From Eriocheir sinensis (Eukaryota; Arthropoda; Malacostraca; Decapoda; Varunidae): a stretch of DNA of 64,000 bases. The notes below the pieces were generated by a model, which saw only the letters and a list, made by a program, of their open reading frames with translations, made no database searches and had not been told where the DNA came from. The stretch lies in contig NC_066518.1 in assembly GCF_024679095.1 (NCBI RefSeq), positions 3,513,610 through 3,577,609 on the forward strand, given 5' to 3'. This document shows, piece after piece, positions 14,200 to 25,135 of the stretch. The position numbers were made by a program, and so were the translations under genes. The stretch's first letter is position 1; each line of letters starts with the position of its first letter.

Positions 14200-14335
14200 G
14201 CATGGCGCCGTCCACGAAGAGGAGTTCCGGGAGAGAAGTGAAAGTTGGCATCCCGATCACCGAAGACTCTCGTGACGTCACCGCTGCACTCGAGGTCCCG
14301 GATGTATAGGAAGGTCATGGAGAGAGGGGGAGGGG
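14200..14335. other. GC-balanced island with a CRE-like palindrome
   Basis: Non-repetitive island inside purine repeats. On the plus strand it holds TGACGTCA near 14274-14281. On the minus strand it is open for about 45 codons (CSGDVTRVFGDRDANFHFSP and onward). No good splice pair bounds it, so an exon is possible but unproven. Confidence 0.25.
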
Positions 14336-14358
14336 GGAGGTAAGTAGGGGTTTTTAAG

Positions 14359-14560
14359 GGTTTATGTGTTACGTTCATTCTCTCTGACGCGCCCTCTCTC
14401 AACACCTCCCTCCTCTCCTCTACCTCTCCCTTCTTCCTTTCTTCTACCTCGCCTCCCTCTTCTCTATTCCTTTCCGCCTTTCTTCTCTTCTCCCGATCAA
14501 CACCTTCATGATTTGCCGCTGTCTCGCCTCCTTTCCCTCCTCTTCTACCTCTCCTCCCTC
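14359..14560 (+). repeat. Inverted duplication, left arm
   Basis: GGTTTATGTGTTACGTTCAT begins at 14359. The arm continues through TCTCTGACG and CTTCTCCCGATCAACACCTT. It is matched in reverse complement by 15950-16134. Confidence 0.8.
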
Positions 14561-15176
14561 TTCCCTTCTACCTCAGCTCCCTATTCTGTTCTACTTCCCC
14601 TCCTTTCTTCTACCTCGCCTTTCTCCTCCCTTCTACCTCACCTTCATTTACCCTTCTATCTCGCCTCCTTCCTCCATTCTACCTCGCCTCCTTATTTCCT
14701 TTCTCCTACTTTGCCTCAAACCCCTCTAATTCGTCTCTCTTCTCCCGTTCTCATCACCAACAAGCCTTAGCCTCCGCCTCGAGCTCCCGTGTCTAGTCCT
14801 AATAGCCTCGAGGGATATGTTTACGGGCCAAGCGTGTGAGGTAGCCGGGGGTTCGAAGTAGGTGGCTGGCTGAGGAATGGGGCAGCTCTCGGAGGGGAGT
14901 TAGGTAGGTCAGAGGATGTAGTAATGGCCGTGGGAGGAGGTAGACAGCTATTGGAGAGGTGGAGGGGCCGATGGTTAGGGAGAAGACAGTCATGGTGATT
15001 TGGGAGGTTGTTGTTGTTGTGTTTGTTGTTCGAGGAGGTAGTTTGAGGGAGAAACGTTCAGGGAAGAGCACACGAGCGGCCGAGGAATAAGGGGAGAGAT
15101 AAAGACAGGTGTGGAGGGGTGGAGGGAGTGGATAGGGGGAAGACAGTCATGGTGATTTAGGAGGAGGAGGAGATGT
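14561..15176. other. Pyrimidine-rich then G-rich sequence
   Basis: A C/T tract with CTACCTC repeats to about 14770. After this come two GAAGACAGTCATGGTGATTT copies (about 14981 and 15139), a small direct repeat about 158 bp apart. No supported gene. Confidence 0.5.
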
Positions 15177-15320
15177 AAGAGAAAGAAAAGGTGGGGAGAA
15201 AAGAATGAAGAAAGAGGAGGAGGAGAAAGAGATGAGAAAGAAAGAAAATACAGGAGAAAGAGGAGACGGAAAAGCCGCTGAAGGAGAGAGACGAAAAAGG
15301 AGAAAGCAAAAAAGAATAGG
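15177..15320 (+). repeat. Purine-rich direct duplication, right copy
   Basis: Partner of 13895-14042. It lies about 100 bp downstream, in minus-strand transcription order, of the signal-peptide exon, so it would be intronic. Confidence 0.8.
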
Positions 15321-15416
15321 AGGGAGAGATGGATAGGTCGGCAGCATCACACAGGTAACCGGGGAAAGGGGGGAAGGAGAAAGACAGGTGCGTTTACAGG
15401 TGGAATTATCTCTTAC

Positions 15417-15474
15417 CTGTGAGACTAGAGCGAGGCAACACAGCAGCAGTGCCCGGGCGGCCCTCATCCTGGTC
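15417..15474 (-). CDS. Exon encoding a signal-peptide start (secreted protein, unidentified)
   Basis: On the minus strand a strong acceptor (CTTTCTTCCCTCCGCAG) is followed by seven untranslated bases. The coding part (15467 down to 15417) begins at an ATG and encodes MRAARALLLCCLALVSQ. The exon ends CAG before a consensus donor GTAAGA. That is 51 coding nt, leaving the intron in phase 0. Two basic residues followed by a Leu/Cys/Ala core are typical of a cleavable signal peptide, so the product is probably secreted or membrane-bound. The acceptor implies an upstream non-coding exon at higher coordinates. Later exons should lie at lower coordinates or outside the window; none was identified with confidence. 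No mature-protein family can be named from 17 residues. Confidence 0.6.
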
Positions 15475-15619
15475 CTGCGGAGGGAAGAAAGAGTTAGAAT
15501 TTGTTTTTATATATGCGTATAAGACACACTAACCAGGATTTTTAAACGTAACCGCGCCTCAGTTCCCCTACTTCAAATCCCTCCATTATAAGTTCCTGGG
15601 ATTTTAATGGACTGTTTTG

Positions 15620-16015
15620 TGATAATATAGAGGAGTAGAGGAAGGTGAAGTAGAAGGGAGGAGAAAGGCGAGGTATAAGAAAGAAAGGAGACAAAGTAGA
15701 GGAGGAGAGGAAGAAGGCGAGGCATTGCGGCAAATCATAAAGGTGTTGATCGGGAGAAGAGAAGAAAAGCGGAAAGGAAGAGAGAAGAGGAGGAAGAGGG
15801 AGAGGTAGATGAGGAGAGGAAGAAGGTGAGGCATTGCGGCAAATCATAAAGGTGTTGATCGGGAGAAGAGAAGAAAAGCGGAAAGGAAGAGAGAAGAGGA
15901 GGAAGAGGGAGAGGTAGATGAGGAGAGGAAGAAGGTGAGGCATTGCGGCAAATCATTAAGGTGTTGATCGGGAGAAGAGAAGAAAAGCGGAAAGGAAGAA
16001 AGAAGAGGGAGGCGA
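15620..16015. repeat. 109-bp tandem repeat, about three units
   Basis: GGCATTGCGG occurs at 15721, 15830 and 15939, exactly 109 bp apart. Units carry AAATCATAAAGGTGTTGATC, then purine-rich AGAAGAGAAGAAAAGCGG. The first two units are nearly identical, so the amplification is recent. Confidence 0.93.
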
Positions 16016-16134
16016 GGTAGAAGGAAGGAAGGAGGGAGAGGTAGAGGAGGAGAGGAAGGAGGCGGATCACTGAGGTAAATCCTAAAGGTCTTGAGAGAGG
16101 GCACGTCAGAGAGAATGAACGTAACACATAAACC
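15950..16134 (-). repeat. Inverted duplication, right arm
   Basis: Reverse complement of 14359-14560, ending at 16134 with the GTAACACATAAACC mirror. This arm has expanded into the 109-bp tandem array, and the left arm has not. Confidence 0.8.
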
Positions 16135-16383
16135 TATAGATAGTTTTACACGGCCTCTACATTTTGAACAGGATAATCACCCGGCAAATGTTCACTGTGG
16201 ATTTGTAAAGTATTCGTAACTGAAGCCCGATAGAATATGGACGACTAAAATATCTATCTATCGATCTACCATAAAAAATAAAATACATGAATGAAAAAAT
16301 GGAACATGCTCATTTTATACAGAAAAAATACCAACGAGGAAGTAAAGAAAGAGAAAAATAGGTCTAGCAGCGTGTTGATACTT

Positions 16384-16439
<56 letters not shown>

Positions 16440-16575
16440 AATTGGAAGCGCATGTTAGTGAAAGCATATCCACTTTCTAGATTTCTTTTTTTTTTTTTTT
16501 TTTAGTCTATCTTCGAAAAATATCATTCATTAGCTCACCAAGTGCTTATAGCTTCGTGGAAAAATGTCTAGATCT

Positions 16576-16632
<57 letters not shown>

Positions 16633-16868
16633 AAAAAAAAAAAAGGAAAGTCGATGTTTTACTACTGAAATTGGACTGCTTTAAGTTTGTCCAATTTTCA
16701 GTGTTATATTTTTTTCGAGGCGGAGCACAGTCAAAAGATTAAGGTATTTCAGGTGCACTTTGTCGGTCCCTTGAAGCAGAAACAAGACACACCTGGATCA
16801 TTAACTCTATCAACATCTTTATTACTTCGTTACTGTTCTGCGTCTAAACTTTGGGTATTATTGAGAAC

Positions 16869-16930
<62 letters not shown>
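16135..16930. repeat. Sparse sequence with (CA)n, (TC)n and (TG)n arrays
   Basis: (CA)n at 16388-16436, (TC)n at 16580-16629 and (TG)n at 16872-16930, separated by ordinary AT-rich sequence. No gene supported. Confidence 0.9.
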
Positions 16931-16932
<2 letters not shown>

Positions 16933-18219
16933 ATGCGTGCGTGCGTGTGAGCCTTGAAAGCGGAGAGTCTGACAGGTAATTTGAGAGGTAATTAGCCTGC
17001 ACAAAGAACGCTCGACGGTGGGTAATAACAGCTGACCCGCCAGAACCCATTTACGAAGGGAGAAACAGGCAGCGAGACACCCTGTGATGGAGTGATCAGT
17101 GGGGGAGGATGGCGGCTGGGGGAGGTTATGGGCGGGGGGTGGGCGGGCGAGGCCTTGTTAGACAGTAGGGTTGGAGGGTGCAGGTTGGGGGTTGTTTGTG
17201 AGAGGTGGGTGAGGGGTGTTGGGGGCAGTGGGACCGTAGGGAACCATTGTTAAACAGCTTGGGTTGTAGGGTGGAGAATGGAGTAGGTTATAGATGGGTG
17301 GGGGCGATGGGCGGTGGGAGGCCTTGTTAGACAATGTGGGTTTGAGGGAGCAGGTTGGGGCAGGTTATAGGCTGGAAGTAGGGGGGGAGGCGTGGTTGGG
17401 AGTAGAGGGTGTTCTTGCTAGACAATAGGGTTGCAGGTTGGGCCCCAGCAATAGGTGGGGGGGCGTTGAGGAACGGTGGGGGGCCTTCTCAGACGCACGG
17501 GAGTTGCCGGGCATGGAGGGGGGCGGGGCGGCAGGTAACACCAGGAGCCGTCCAGTCAGGTCCCCAGCAGGTGGCGCCCCCCCCTCCCCCCCCGCCCCGT
17601 CACGCTCTACAGGTGGGACGTTACACCCTCGCAGACTTTCTCTCCCCAACATTGCTCTGTCTGCGGCCTCCACTCTTGTACAAATATGGTTGGGAGCGGT
17701 TAGTCTATTACCTTGGGGCTGATGTCTACTGCTTCACAGATAACTATGTCTTGGGTTCCTGCCATTGCAAAATTTAATACAATACGAAGAAAAAAGTAGA
17801 CTCGAGACGAAGGAAAGCATAAAAGCAAACGAGGCTTCATGATATTCAATTACCTACAGCAGGGCGGCTCAGTGGACGATGGAGAAAAATTACAGGTGAA
17901 AGTAGCAGAGGATGATTAGTCCGTGACAGTGACCCACATTGTATACGTGACCCTTCCTGAGGCACTCGGCGACCTGAGGGCAACAGGAGAATGTGGGAAG
18001 ACTACCTCGACACCGGGACGTGGAGGGAAAGTATATGCTGATGAGAGAAAAAAAAAAACTCCATTTCCTCGTGATAATGTGAAGCGATGAGAACGATTAC
18101 GCAGAAAAGTATGACCCTGACAGGCGACACATGGAGAGGAAAGTTTTATTTGAATCATGACCGGCAAAGGCGAGGGAGGCGAAGAGAGAGAATGGTAAGG
18201 GTCAGGAAGGCGTGGGGTG
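16931..18219. other. G-rich and mixed sequence, no gene supported
   Basis: 17090-17480 is strongly G-rich on the plus strand, with degenerate repeats of GGTTGTAGGGTGGAG/GGGAGGCCTTGTTAGACA (about 17150, 17315, 17410). A plus-strand frame ending at 17777 is open downstream of an acceptor-like CTCTACAG near 17610. It has no recognisable motif. Confidence 0.4.
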
Positions 18220-18423
18220 CAGCTTTGTCAAATTATCGTACTCAAAACATCGCAATTATCAGTTCCAGGGTCCCGAAACTTTCCAACCCACACAGATAAC
18301 GAAATTCCAGTTAAAGTTATCGTTAAAATCACTACTTCTTGGTGTCTGTTTGCGATGGCTGTGAGTCAGAAACCGGAAATTACGATGTGCTGAGTGTCTG
18401 AGTACGATAATTTGGTAACGCTG
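18220..18423. mobile_element. hAT-like MITE, copy 2
   Basis: 204 bp. The left end CAGCTTTGTCAAATTATCGT mirrors the right end ACGATAATTTGGTAACGCTG. The flanks GTGGGGTG (18212-18219) and GTGGAGTG (18424-18431) match at 7 of 8 positions. Same family as 751-944 and 21409-21613. No ORF. Confidence 0.85.
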
Positions 18424-18671
18424 GTGGAGTGCTGTGTGTGACGTGAGTGATGCCGAGGCGAGTGTGATGCGCGAGGGCGTGGCGTCTTTGTTGCAGATTC
18501 GCTTCACTTGAGCCCTGACGAGTCGGTGCCGGGCTAACGATTTGGCGCGAGTCAGGGAGGAGGGTAAATGGCAAGGCTGTGGGCTGCTTTCCTTTCTCAT
18601 GAAGCACTGTCCATAGTTGCTTCTTTGTCTCGTTCCTCTGCATGTCTGTCTGTCTATCTGTCACACACAAA

Positions 18672-18674
<3 letters not shown>

Positions 18675-18731
<57 letters not shown>
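18675..18731. repeat. (TC)n microsatellite
   Basis: About 28 CT units in otherwise unassigned sequence (18424-19141). Confidence 0.95.
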
Positions 18732-19271
<540 letters not shown>

Positions 19272-19505
19272 ACCCTACATGTCGACGACAGACAGATATA
19301 AAGAGGCACAGATAAGTGAGGGATTGATGGAAGAATGGATAGACAGGACGGGAAGACAAATGAATATTAGTCGCATAGATATGTTGAATGACAGATGGAT
19401 ATACAGATAGACGGTCGGTCGGTAGAAGATGCATTGTAGTCAGCATGCGCTCCGGCATTATACCTTTCGGTCAGCTACTCGTTATATCATCATTCAGCGA
19501 TCCAG

Positions 19506-19772
19506 ATGAGCGACTTCCCGACGAGGGCGGCTGACCACGGCTTACTCATCGAGCGGCCGCAGCCCTCCAGGCACGCGGTGGACGTGATCCGGGCGGGCTT
19601 CTATAGAGGTGTCCCGTGCGAGGGGCTCTTAACGGTACAAATTACTGTGCGTAGGAAGCGTACGGCATGTCATCGAGAGGGACACCTGTTGCCTTTGGTT
19701 GTCGGTGACTCACATGGGCCACAGACTAGTGAAGGCGAAGGGACATGGCAGCCAGCACTTGCTGTTCCATGA
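19506..19772 (+). CDS. Candidate exon or ORF, unidentified
   Basis: An 88-codon ORF starting MSDFPTRAADHGLLIERPQP. The first 33 codons have strongly G/C-ending third positions (about 28 of 31 checked), unlike the surrounding AT-rich DNA. A CAG lies immediately before the ATG, in a weak acceptor context. The minus strand of the same block is also open for about 36 codons, so the strand is not certain. No domain is recognised, and the bias fades after about 19605. Confidence 0.25.
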   Translation: MSDFPTRAADHGLLIERPQPSRHAVDVIRAGFYRGVPCEGLLTVQITVRRKRTACHREGHLLPLVVGDSHGPQTSEGEGTWQPALAVP

Positions 19773-20392
19773 TCTCTGAGAGTCGCGAGACGCTTTATAC
19801 GTAACTGACCCATACTTAAGAGATGCTGAGGCTAAGTTGTCGGGAATGCCGCGTGTCCAGTGACAGCAGCACATCGGTCCCTCTTTTAACCCTGAGCAGC
19901 GCATCACGGCTCGCCGCCGCTCCACGCCCATCACGCACGGCACGCCCACCCGCGGGGGATGACCCAGTAACACCCCCAAACAGTTTTTCAGAAGAATAAG
20001 AAAATATGTCGGATTTTTATGTGAATAGTTCGTTCATTCAATGATTAATACAATTACTGTGAGCATTTTGTGTCATTTTTCGCTTTTGTAAACAGGTCGT
20101 CAAGTATATCGCCCTAACGAACAGAATTCATGTAATGCTTACAGGTTTAAGGCAAAACCTTTTATCTACCACCCGCTGCCAACCTAAGGGCTCAAGAAAT
20201 TCAGCCGGATTTTAATTGGGTACTTAAACGTTGATACTACAGGTCATTACACACGCGCTAGCTGAAGACTCGGCCCAGACGTGTCGACGAGGCAGTATAC
20301 ATGAATGACAGAGGCTGCGTGGTTAGGCACCTGCTAGCCCTGGCCTGGACCAGGGTCCGCTAGCCGCACCTGGAACCCGTGACCAACTGATT

Positions 20393-20433
<41 letters not shown>

Positions 20434-20747
20434 CTCAGTGGAGATGATGAACGCACAGGCACACACCACACGGAGATTACTAGGGGGCTCTGATGAGCGA
20501 CAGGGGGAGGGCCAGTGGCTTGAAGGTTGTAGGGGCGGGAGCGGGAGGATGGGGCGAGGGACTTAGGATGGGGGCGAGGGGCGGGAGGACGTAATGCTCT
20601 TGGTACCCACTGACAAATTGTGCACAATTTTCCGAAGTGAAGCCTAGAGTGTAATTGACTGAACCTCTTTTTTTTTTAGTAGTTTTCTTGTATTGTTCTC
20701 ATAAGCCTGGCAGCATACCACACTAGGGAGTCCCGCCTCATTATACG

Positions 20748-20783
<36 letters not shown>

Positions 20784-21003
20784 CCGCAAAGTTGAATCGG
20801 AAGTCTGCGCAGCGTGGTGCACACAGAAGACACACGGCAACTCAAGGACGTTTCAAGTGGTTTCCTGACCTGCCGCTGGAGGCGCCACCCGTGCCCGAAA
20901 TGAACGGTGTCGCTGCTATCATCCAGCTTGGTTCTGTTATGATGGTATTACTGCCGGGATGGAGACCAGAACCACCACGCTATTACTATCAGAATCATAT
21001 TTA
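19773..21003. other. Unassigned sequence with (TG)n and (CA)n
   Basis: (TG)n at 20395-20432 and (CA)n at 20751-20781. 20308-20385 has a weak tRNA-like A box next to the (TG)n but no good B box. Confidence 0.5.
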
Positions 21004-21004
21004 A

Positions 21005-21254
21005 GGGGCTATTACACTGGGCAAATTTTCCGTGGATCTTCAGTCAAACCACGATTTCCCCTGACGTGGTTCTCATATTTCCGTGGTTTTCTGATGTGTC
21101 CACGATCTTCCAAAGCTACGGTAGAGCTCCTTGAATGACGGCGGTATTACTCATCATCAGCAGCAGCAATAACAAGAAACAAATGAGAACCACGCCAGCG
21201 GAAATCGTGGTTTGACTGAAGATCCACGGAAAATTTGCCCAGTGTAAAAGCCCC
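21005..21254. mobile_element. MITE with 72-bp terminal inverted repeats
   Basis: A 250-bp element. The left arm 21005-21076 starts GGGGCTATTACACTGGGCAA. The right arm 21183-21254, reverse-complemented, starts GGGGCTTTTACACTGGGCAA. Only three mismatches were counted over 72 bp. The pairing extends by one base (A/T) outward. The 106-bp centre has no ORF. Flanks (TTTAA left, TATAG right) give no clean target duplication, so the superfamily is unassigned. The near-identical arms suggest a fairly young copy. Confidence 0.88.
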
Positions 21255-21408
21255 TATAGTTACTACTGTATAACTATTTGGGTAACTATTTAGTCAGAAA
21301 AAGACTTAGCTCGAGACTTCCTGGCAATCACGGGAGTATGAGAGCGACGCCTCCATGATTGATAAAAAAACACCAGCACTAAAAAGTTCATCGGGGCCGC
21401 CTCTTGCC

Positions 21409-21613
21409 CAGCGTTGCCAAAGTATCGTACACATCGCATTTCATTTTCGTAGTTGCTGACCGATAACTATAAAAACAAAGAACGAAAAACATCAACATTC
21501 AACAGTTTTAGCACTAACTTTAATTTTCTCACGTTACTTGTGTAGGCACGAGAGTTTGAGGCATAAAAATGATAGATACGATATGTGGTTAATACGATAA
21601 TTTGGCAACGCTG
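21409..21613. mobile_element. hAT-like MITE, copy 3
   Basis: 205 bp. The left end CAGCGTTGCCAAAGTATCGT mirrors the right end ACGATAATTTGGCAACGCTG. Termini are the best preserved of the three copies, yet the flanks CTCTTGCC and CAGTCTCG do not match. The target duplication has therefore decayed or a rearrangement occurred. Confidence 0.82.
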
Positions 21614-21800
21614 CAGTCTCGCCTCGGGCCACGCGTGCTCGACCCCGCGGCGGTGTTTTTATTCACGGCTCGTCTCGTTCGACACGTGAAATAATCTGAG
21701 AGGCGAAGATTGCTGGAACGAAAGTCGAAACGGAGAGAAAACCCAACCAAGCAAGAATACAACAAATTATAACTGGCGGCTTAGAATAAAGTTAAAAATA

Positions 21801-21843
<43 letters not shown>

Positions 21844-21937
21844 CATGCAGTGGTCAGTGTGTGGTGTCATGCGGTGTTTGTCTGTCTCGCTCCACATAGC
21901 TCCAGCAATGTGTCCAGTTACTCTTGAGAGGGTCCGT
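21614..21937. other. Unassigned sequence with (GA)n
   Basis: About 18 GA units at 21806-21841. Otherwise nothing recognised. Confidence 0.5.
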
Positions 21938-22080
21938 CTTTTTGTCTGTCTGTCTCTTTGTCTGTCTGTCTTTTTGTCTGTCTGTCTTTTTGTCTGTCTG
22001 TCTCTTTGTCTGTCTGTCTTTTTGTCTGTCTGTCTCTTTGTCTGTCTGTCTCTTTGTTTGTCTGTCTATTTGTCTGTTCG
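21938..22080. repeat. 16-bp minisatellite built from TTTG and TCTG tetramers
   Basis: About nine units of TYTTTGTCTGTCTGTC. The second position alternates between T and C among units, so the array behaves as a 16-mer, not as a simple tetranucleotide. Confidence 0.93.
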
Positions 22081-22190
22081 GGGCATTGAAAAGTCGTATA
22101 TTCTAACACGGTCTAGAGTTAGCGTGGCAATTCCAGTAAATATTCTTATGGAGAAAACTGCAACACAAACACAAGAGAAGCAGCCTGATG

Positions 22191-22194
<4 letters not shown>

Positions 22195-22245
<51 letters not shown>
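22195..22245. repeat. (TG)n microsatellite
   Basis: About 25 TG units. Confidence 0.96.
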
Positions 22246-22246
<1 letters not shown>

Positions 22247-22429
22247 AGGAAATCTTGCCGGCGTCTGACTTGAAAAGCTTACAGACGAACAGACAGACAG
22301 ATAGACCCCCAGACTGCTAACGCTCTTAACCTCATGGCCCTGACAGGAAGACCGTGAGGGCCAGCGAGGTCAGGGTTCATGGGGTTGAAGGGAGGGGCGT
22401 GGCACTGTTCACAAGGCAGAGCATGTAGA

Positions 22430-22870
22430 GGGTGAAGGGGAAGAGAAGGGGCTGGCTGTACTGGCAGGGTGGTTCAAGAAGGGGATGAAGAAGAAGGGTC
22501 GAGCTGCCAGGGGAGTGCGAGCAAAGGATGGTTGAAGATGGCAGGGTGGGTCAAGTAAGGAATGAAGGGGAAAAGGAAAAGAGGTTGAGCTGCCAGGGTA
22601 TTGAATGTCAGGGGTGAAAAGGAAGGAAAAGAAGGGGTTGAGCTGCCGGTAAGGGATGCAGGGGAAGAGAAAGAAGGGGGTTGAGCTGCCAGGGTAGTGC
22701 CAGTAAGGGATGAAGGGGGAGAGAAACCAGGGGGTGAGCTGCCAGTAAGGGGTGAAGGGGAAGAGAAAGAAAGGGGTTGAGCTGCCAGGGTAATGCCAGT
22801 AAGTAATGAAGGGAAAGAGAAAGAAGGGGGGTGAGCTGCCAGGGTAGCGGAGAGAGTGAAGGGAAAGGTA
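22430..22870. repeat. Minisatellite with alternating 53- and 43-bp units
   Basis: GAGCTGCC occurs at 22587, 22640, 22683, 22736, 22779 and 22833, i.e. spacings 53, 43, 53, 43, 54. Long units carry AGGGTARTGCCAGTAAG; short units lack about ten bases of it. The true repeat is therefore a 96-bp dimer. More degenerate units extend back to about 22430. Confidence 0.88.
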
Positions 22871-23494
22871 GGGCTGAGGTATTCAAGCGCGAGCAGGGGA
22901 ACATGCTATCAAACATGGTCTCTAATTAAATACATATACATGACCGAGGAGCTTCTCACCGCATGACACAAGAAACAGTTGTAGAGATTCCCCTCCATTA
23001 AACTGACATGATAACAAGATGAGGATAGGAAAGCAGAGTAAACAATAAATTCATATACAATAGTTCCCCTCTCAGTCTCTGCCAGGCCTTAAGAAGAAGA
23101 GGAGGAGAAGGCTCGTGCCTCATTGTTAGCCTATACGTCAAGAGCCTAAGATGGATCACCCGAGCGCTACACTAAAGGCGGGCGAGGCACAGAGCGTGAG
23201 GTGAATGAAGGAGTGGAGGAGTGGACGTGCGGGTTTGTGGACATAACACATACGCGCGGCGCTGCTCCGAGGGCCGGGCGGCGGAGGGAGGCGGCGGAGG
23301 GAACTCACCTGGAAAGACAAAAAGAATGGTTAAAAATGTGAATTAAAGGCAAGAATAATTGTCGTAAATCAGTCAAACACACATAACAAAAATTAAGAAG
23401 ACAAATATACAGTAACATAAATAGAAAATATATATGAGTTAATTTACTTTTACACAAAGCAGTTACCAATATAAAACATTATTATATTACGTTG

Positions 23495-23496
<2 letters not shown>
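22871..23496. other. Unassigned sequence
   Basis: GC-rich at 23240-23310. On the minus strand CTTTTTGTCTTTCCAG/GTGAGT at about 23306-23322 can be read as either an acceptor or a donor. No exon could be fixed. Confidence 0.35.

Positions 23497-23545
<49 letters not shown>
23497..23545. repeat. (CA)n microsatellite
   Basis: About 24 CA units. Confidence 0.97.
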
Positions 23546-23547
<2 letters not shown>

Positions 23548-25135
23548 TTCATTCACTCGGGCAGCGGCCATGCAAGGTCAAGGTGAAACAGGCGTCGGAT
23601 GTCCGCCCCGCCCTGGCCCGCTGACCCCCATTCCCGGCGGCCACTGCCAAGGACAGCTAACGGGACGTGCACGCCGGCAAGGCCAGCGGGCGGCGGCGGC
23701 TGCAGCGGCGACTCGCTCCGCCTCCTGCACTCGGCTGTTCCCAACTTTTATTTTCTTCGAGTTGGCAACCTTCTTGGTTTTGATTAAGTTACAAGCTTAC
23801 GCCGCGCGTCTCAAGGATATGACTGATGGAAAACGAGGTTGTTTCAAAAGGTCTTTGCAACGTTCACAAAGTTGTATAATAAATGCATCACCGCTACTTC
23901 CGGACCGCAAGGCGAGAACTCGTTCCTTCCGTCGTGGTGGTTTCCGTTCCACAAGTTATCACCTGCTGCATATGCTGGTGCGCGGAGCCGCGTGAACCTC
24001 TGTACCTGGCGGCTGGGGCAGGAATGTATGGCGAGACAATGGGACTATGAATAAAATTATGGGATGAAGATTATCATTATTCTTTAAGGGTTTCGGAAAT
24101 AGTGTACCTTTCGAGCACCCTCGTAAACAAACAGTCTCCGAGCAAGGCAGTTCTTCGATGAACGACGGATAGAATGGCTTGCCCTCAGTTATCGGACCCA
24201 CACCTTCATTGACCAAAAGAAGATAACCACCTCAAAATGCTGGCTTGGTTATGCTTCCGGTATGCAAGAAAAAAAAAAGCTGAATGATTGTTTTCAAGGG
24301 AAAGAGCAACACTTGGGATGGGGAGAAATAGAGGGAAGGAAGAAAAGAGTAAGCTGTGCTGTGGGTCACCAGCGCCTGGATACTCGTTGACTTCCTCGAC
24401 GGAATGACAATTCAAACGTAACCCAAATTGAACAAGGGAAGAACCTTTCATGTGTTTGTTGATGGCCAGTTCATCCTGAGCATGGCCTGAACAAGTGGAG
24501 AAGACGCCCTGCGTGACTAATTTTCGCTAGTTACAGGTATGTTTATCCCTGGCTCGGCCCGTTCTCTACGTTCCCCGTCACTGGCCTCTTCCAGTGCGCT
24601 GTGGCCTCACACAGGTAATACTACGTGGCGGATGGTTCTTGGCTCTTTTCCAATCTCGGGGAAAGTCCAACCCGGATTTGAGCGCTCAAACACTGCAAAT
24701 GACCCATCACCAGCTTGCTTTTTGTGGCTATCCGCCACTTGATGGCGAGGCCTCCCTGCCCCTGTTGTTTTGACGTCCACGGACAGCGACACATTGCTGC
24801 CGTCTGAGGGAAACGCTCCTCCCCAAGGCCCTCACGACTCTACCGCAAGGCTGACGGTAAACCAGTTTTCGGCTCGCTGACCCCAAACCGATGATGCTGT
24901 GCCACCCATCGACGCAGTCACGGCTCGTTGCCCATGACCTCCTGGCAATCTGCCTTGGACTCACCTGCCAACTATCCCACCTGGGCTTTGTTCCCCTCAG
25001 CCCCTACGCTGCCCCTTTGCTCCCTCTACCCTTGCCCCACCCTGCCCCACTCTGCCCCTTGCCCTACTGCCGCTGGCCGGGTGGCTCCACGCGTCCCTGG
25101 CAGAGGGCCAAAACAGAGGTCATGCCGCCCTGACT
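23546..25135. other. Unassigned mixed sequence
   Basis: 23570-23740 is CpG-rich. 24540-24960 has overlapping open frames on both strands without recognisable domains. A minus-strand donor-like CAG/GTGAGT sits near 24960, but no frame is open for more than about 13 codons before it. Confidence 0.35.

Noticed and set aside
13746..14405. 219-residue minus-strand ORF
   Set aside because: Its centre is poly-Ser from (GGA)n. Only a 45-codon part (14200-14335) is non-repetitive, and it lacks splice support.
17409..17777. Possible terminal exon ending VYYLGADVYCFTDNYVLGSC
   Set aside because: The acceptor-like CTCTACAG is weak, no upstream exon was found and no motif is recognised.
20308..20385. 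Possible third tRNA-derived SINE beside (TG)n
   Set aside because: The A-box resemblance (GGCTGCGTGGTTAGGC) is not followed by an acceptable B box, and the SINE body text is absent.
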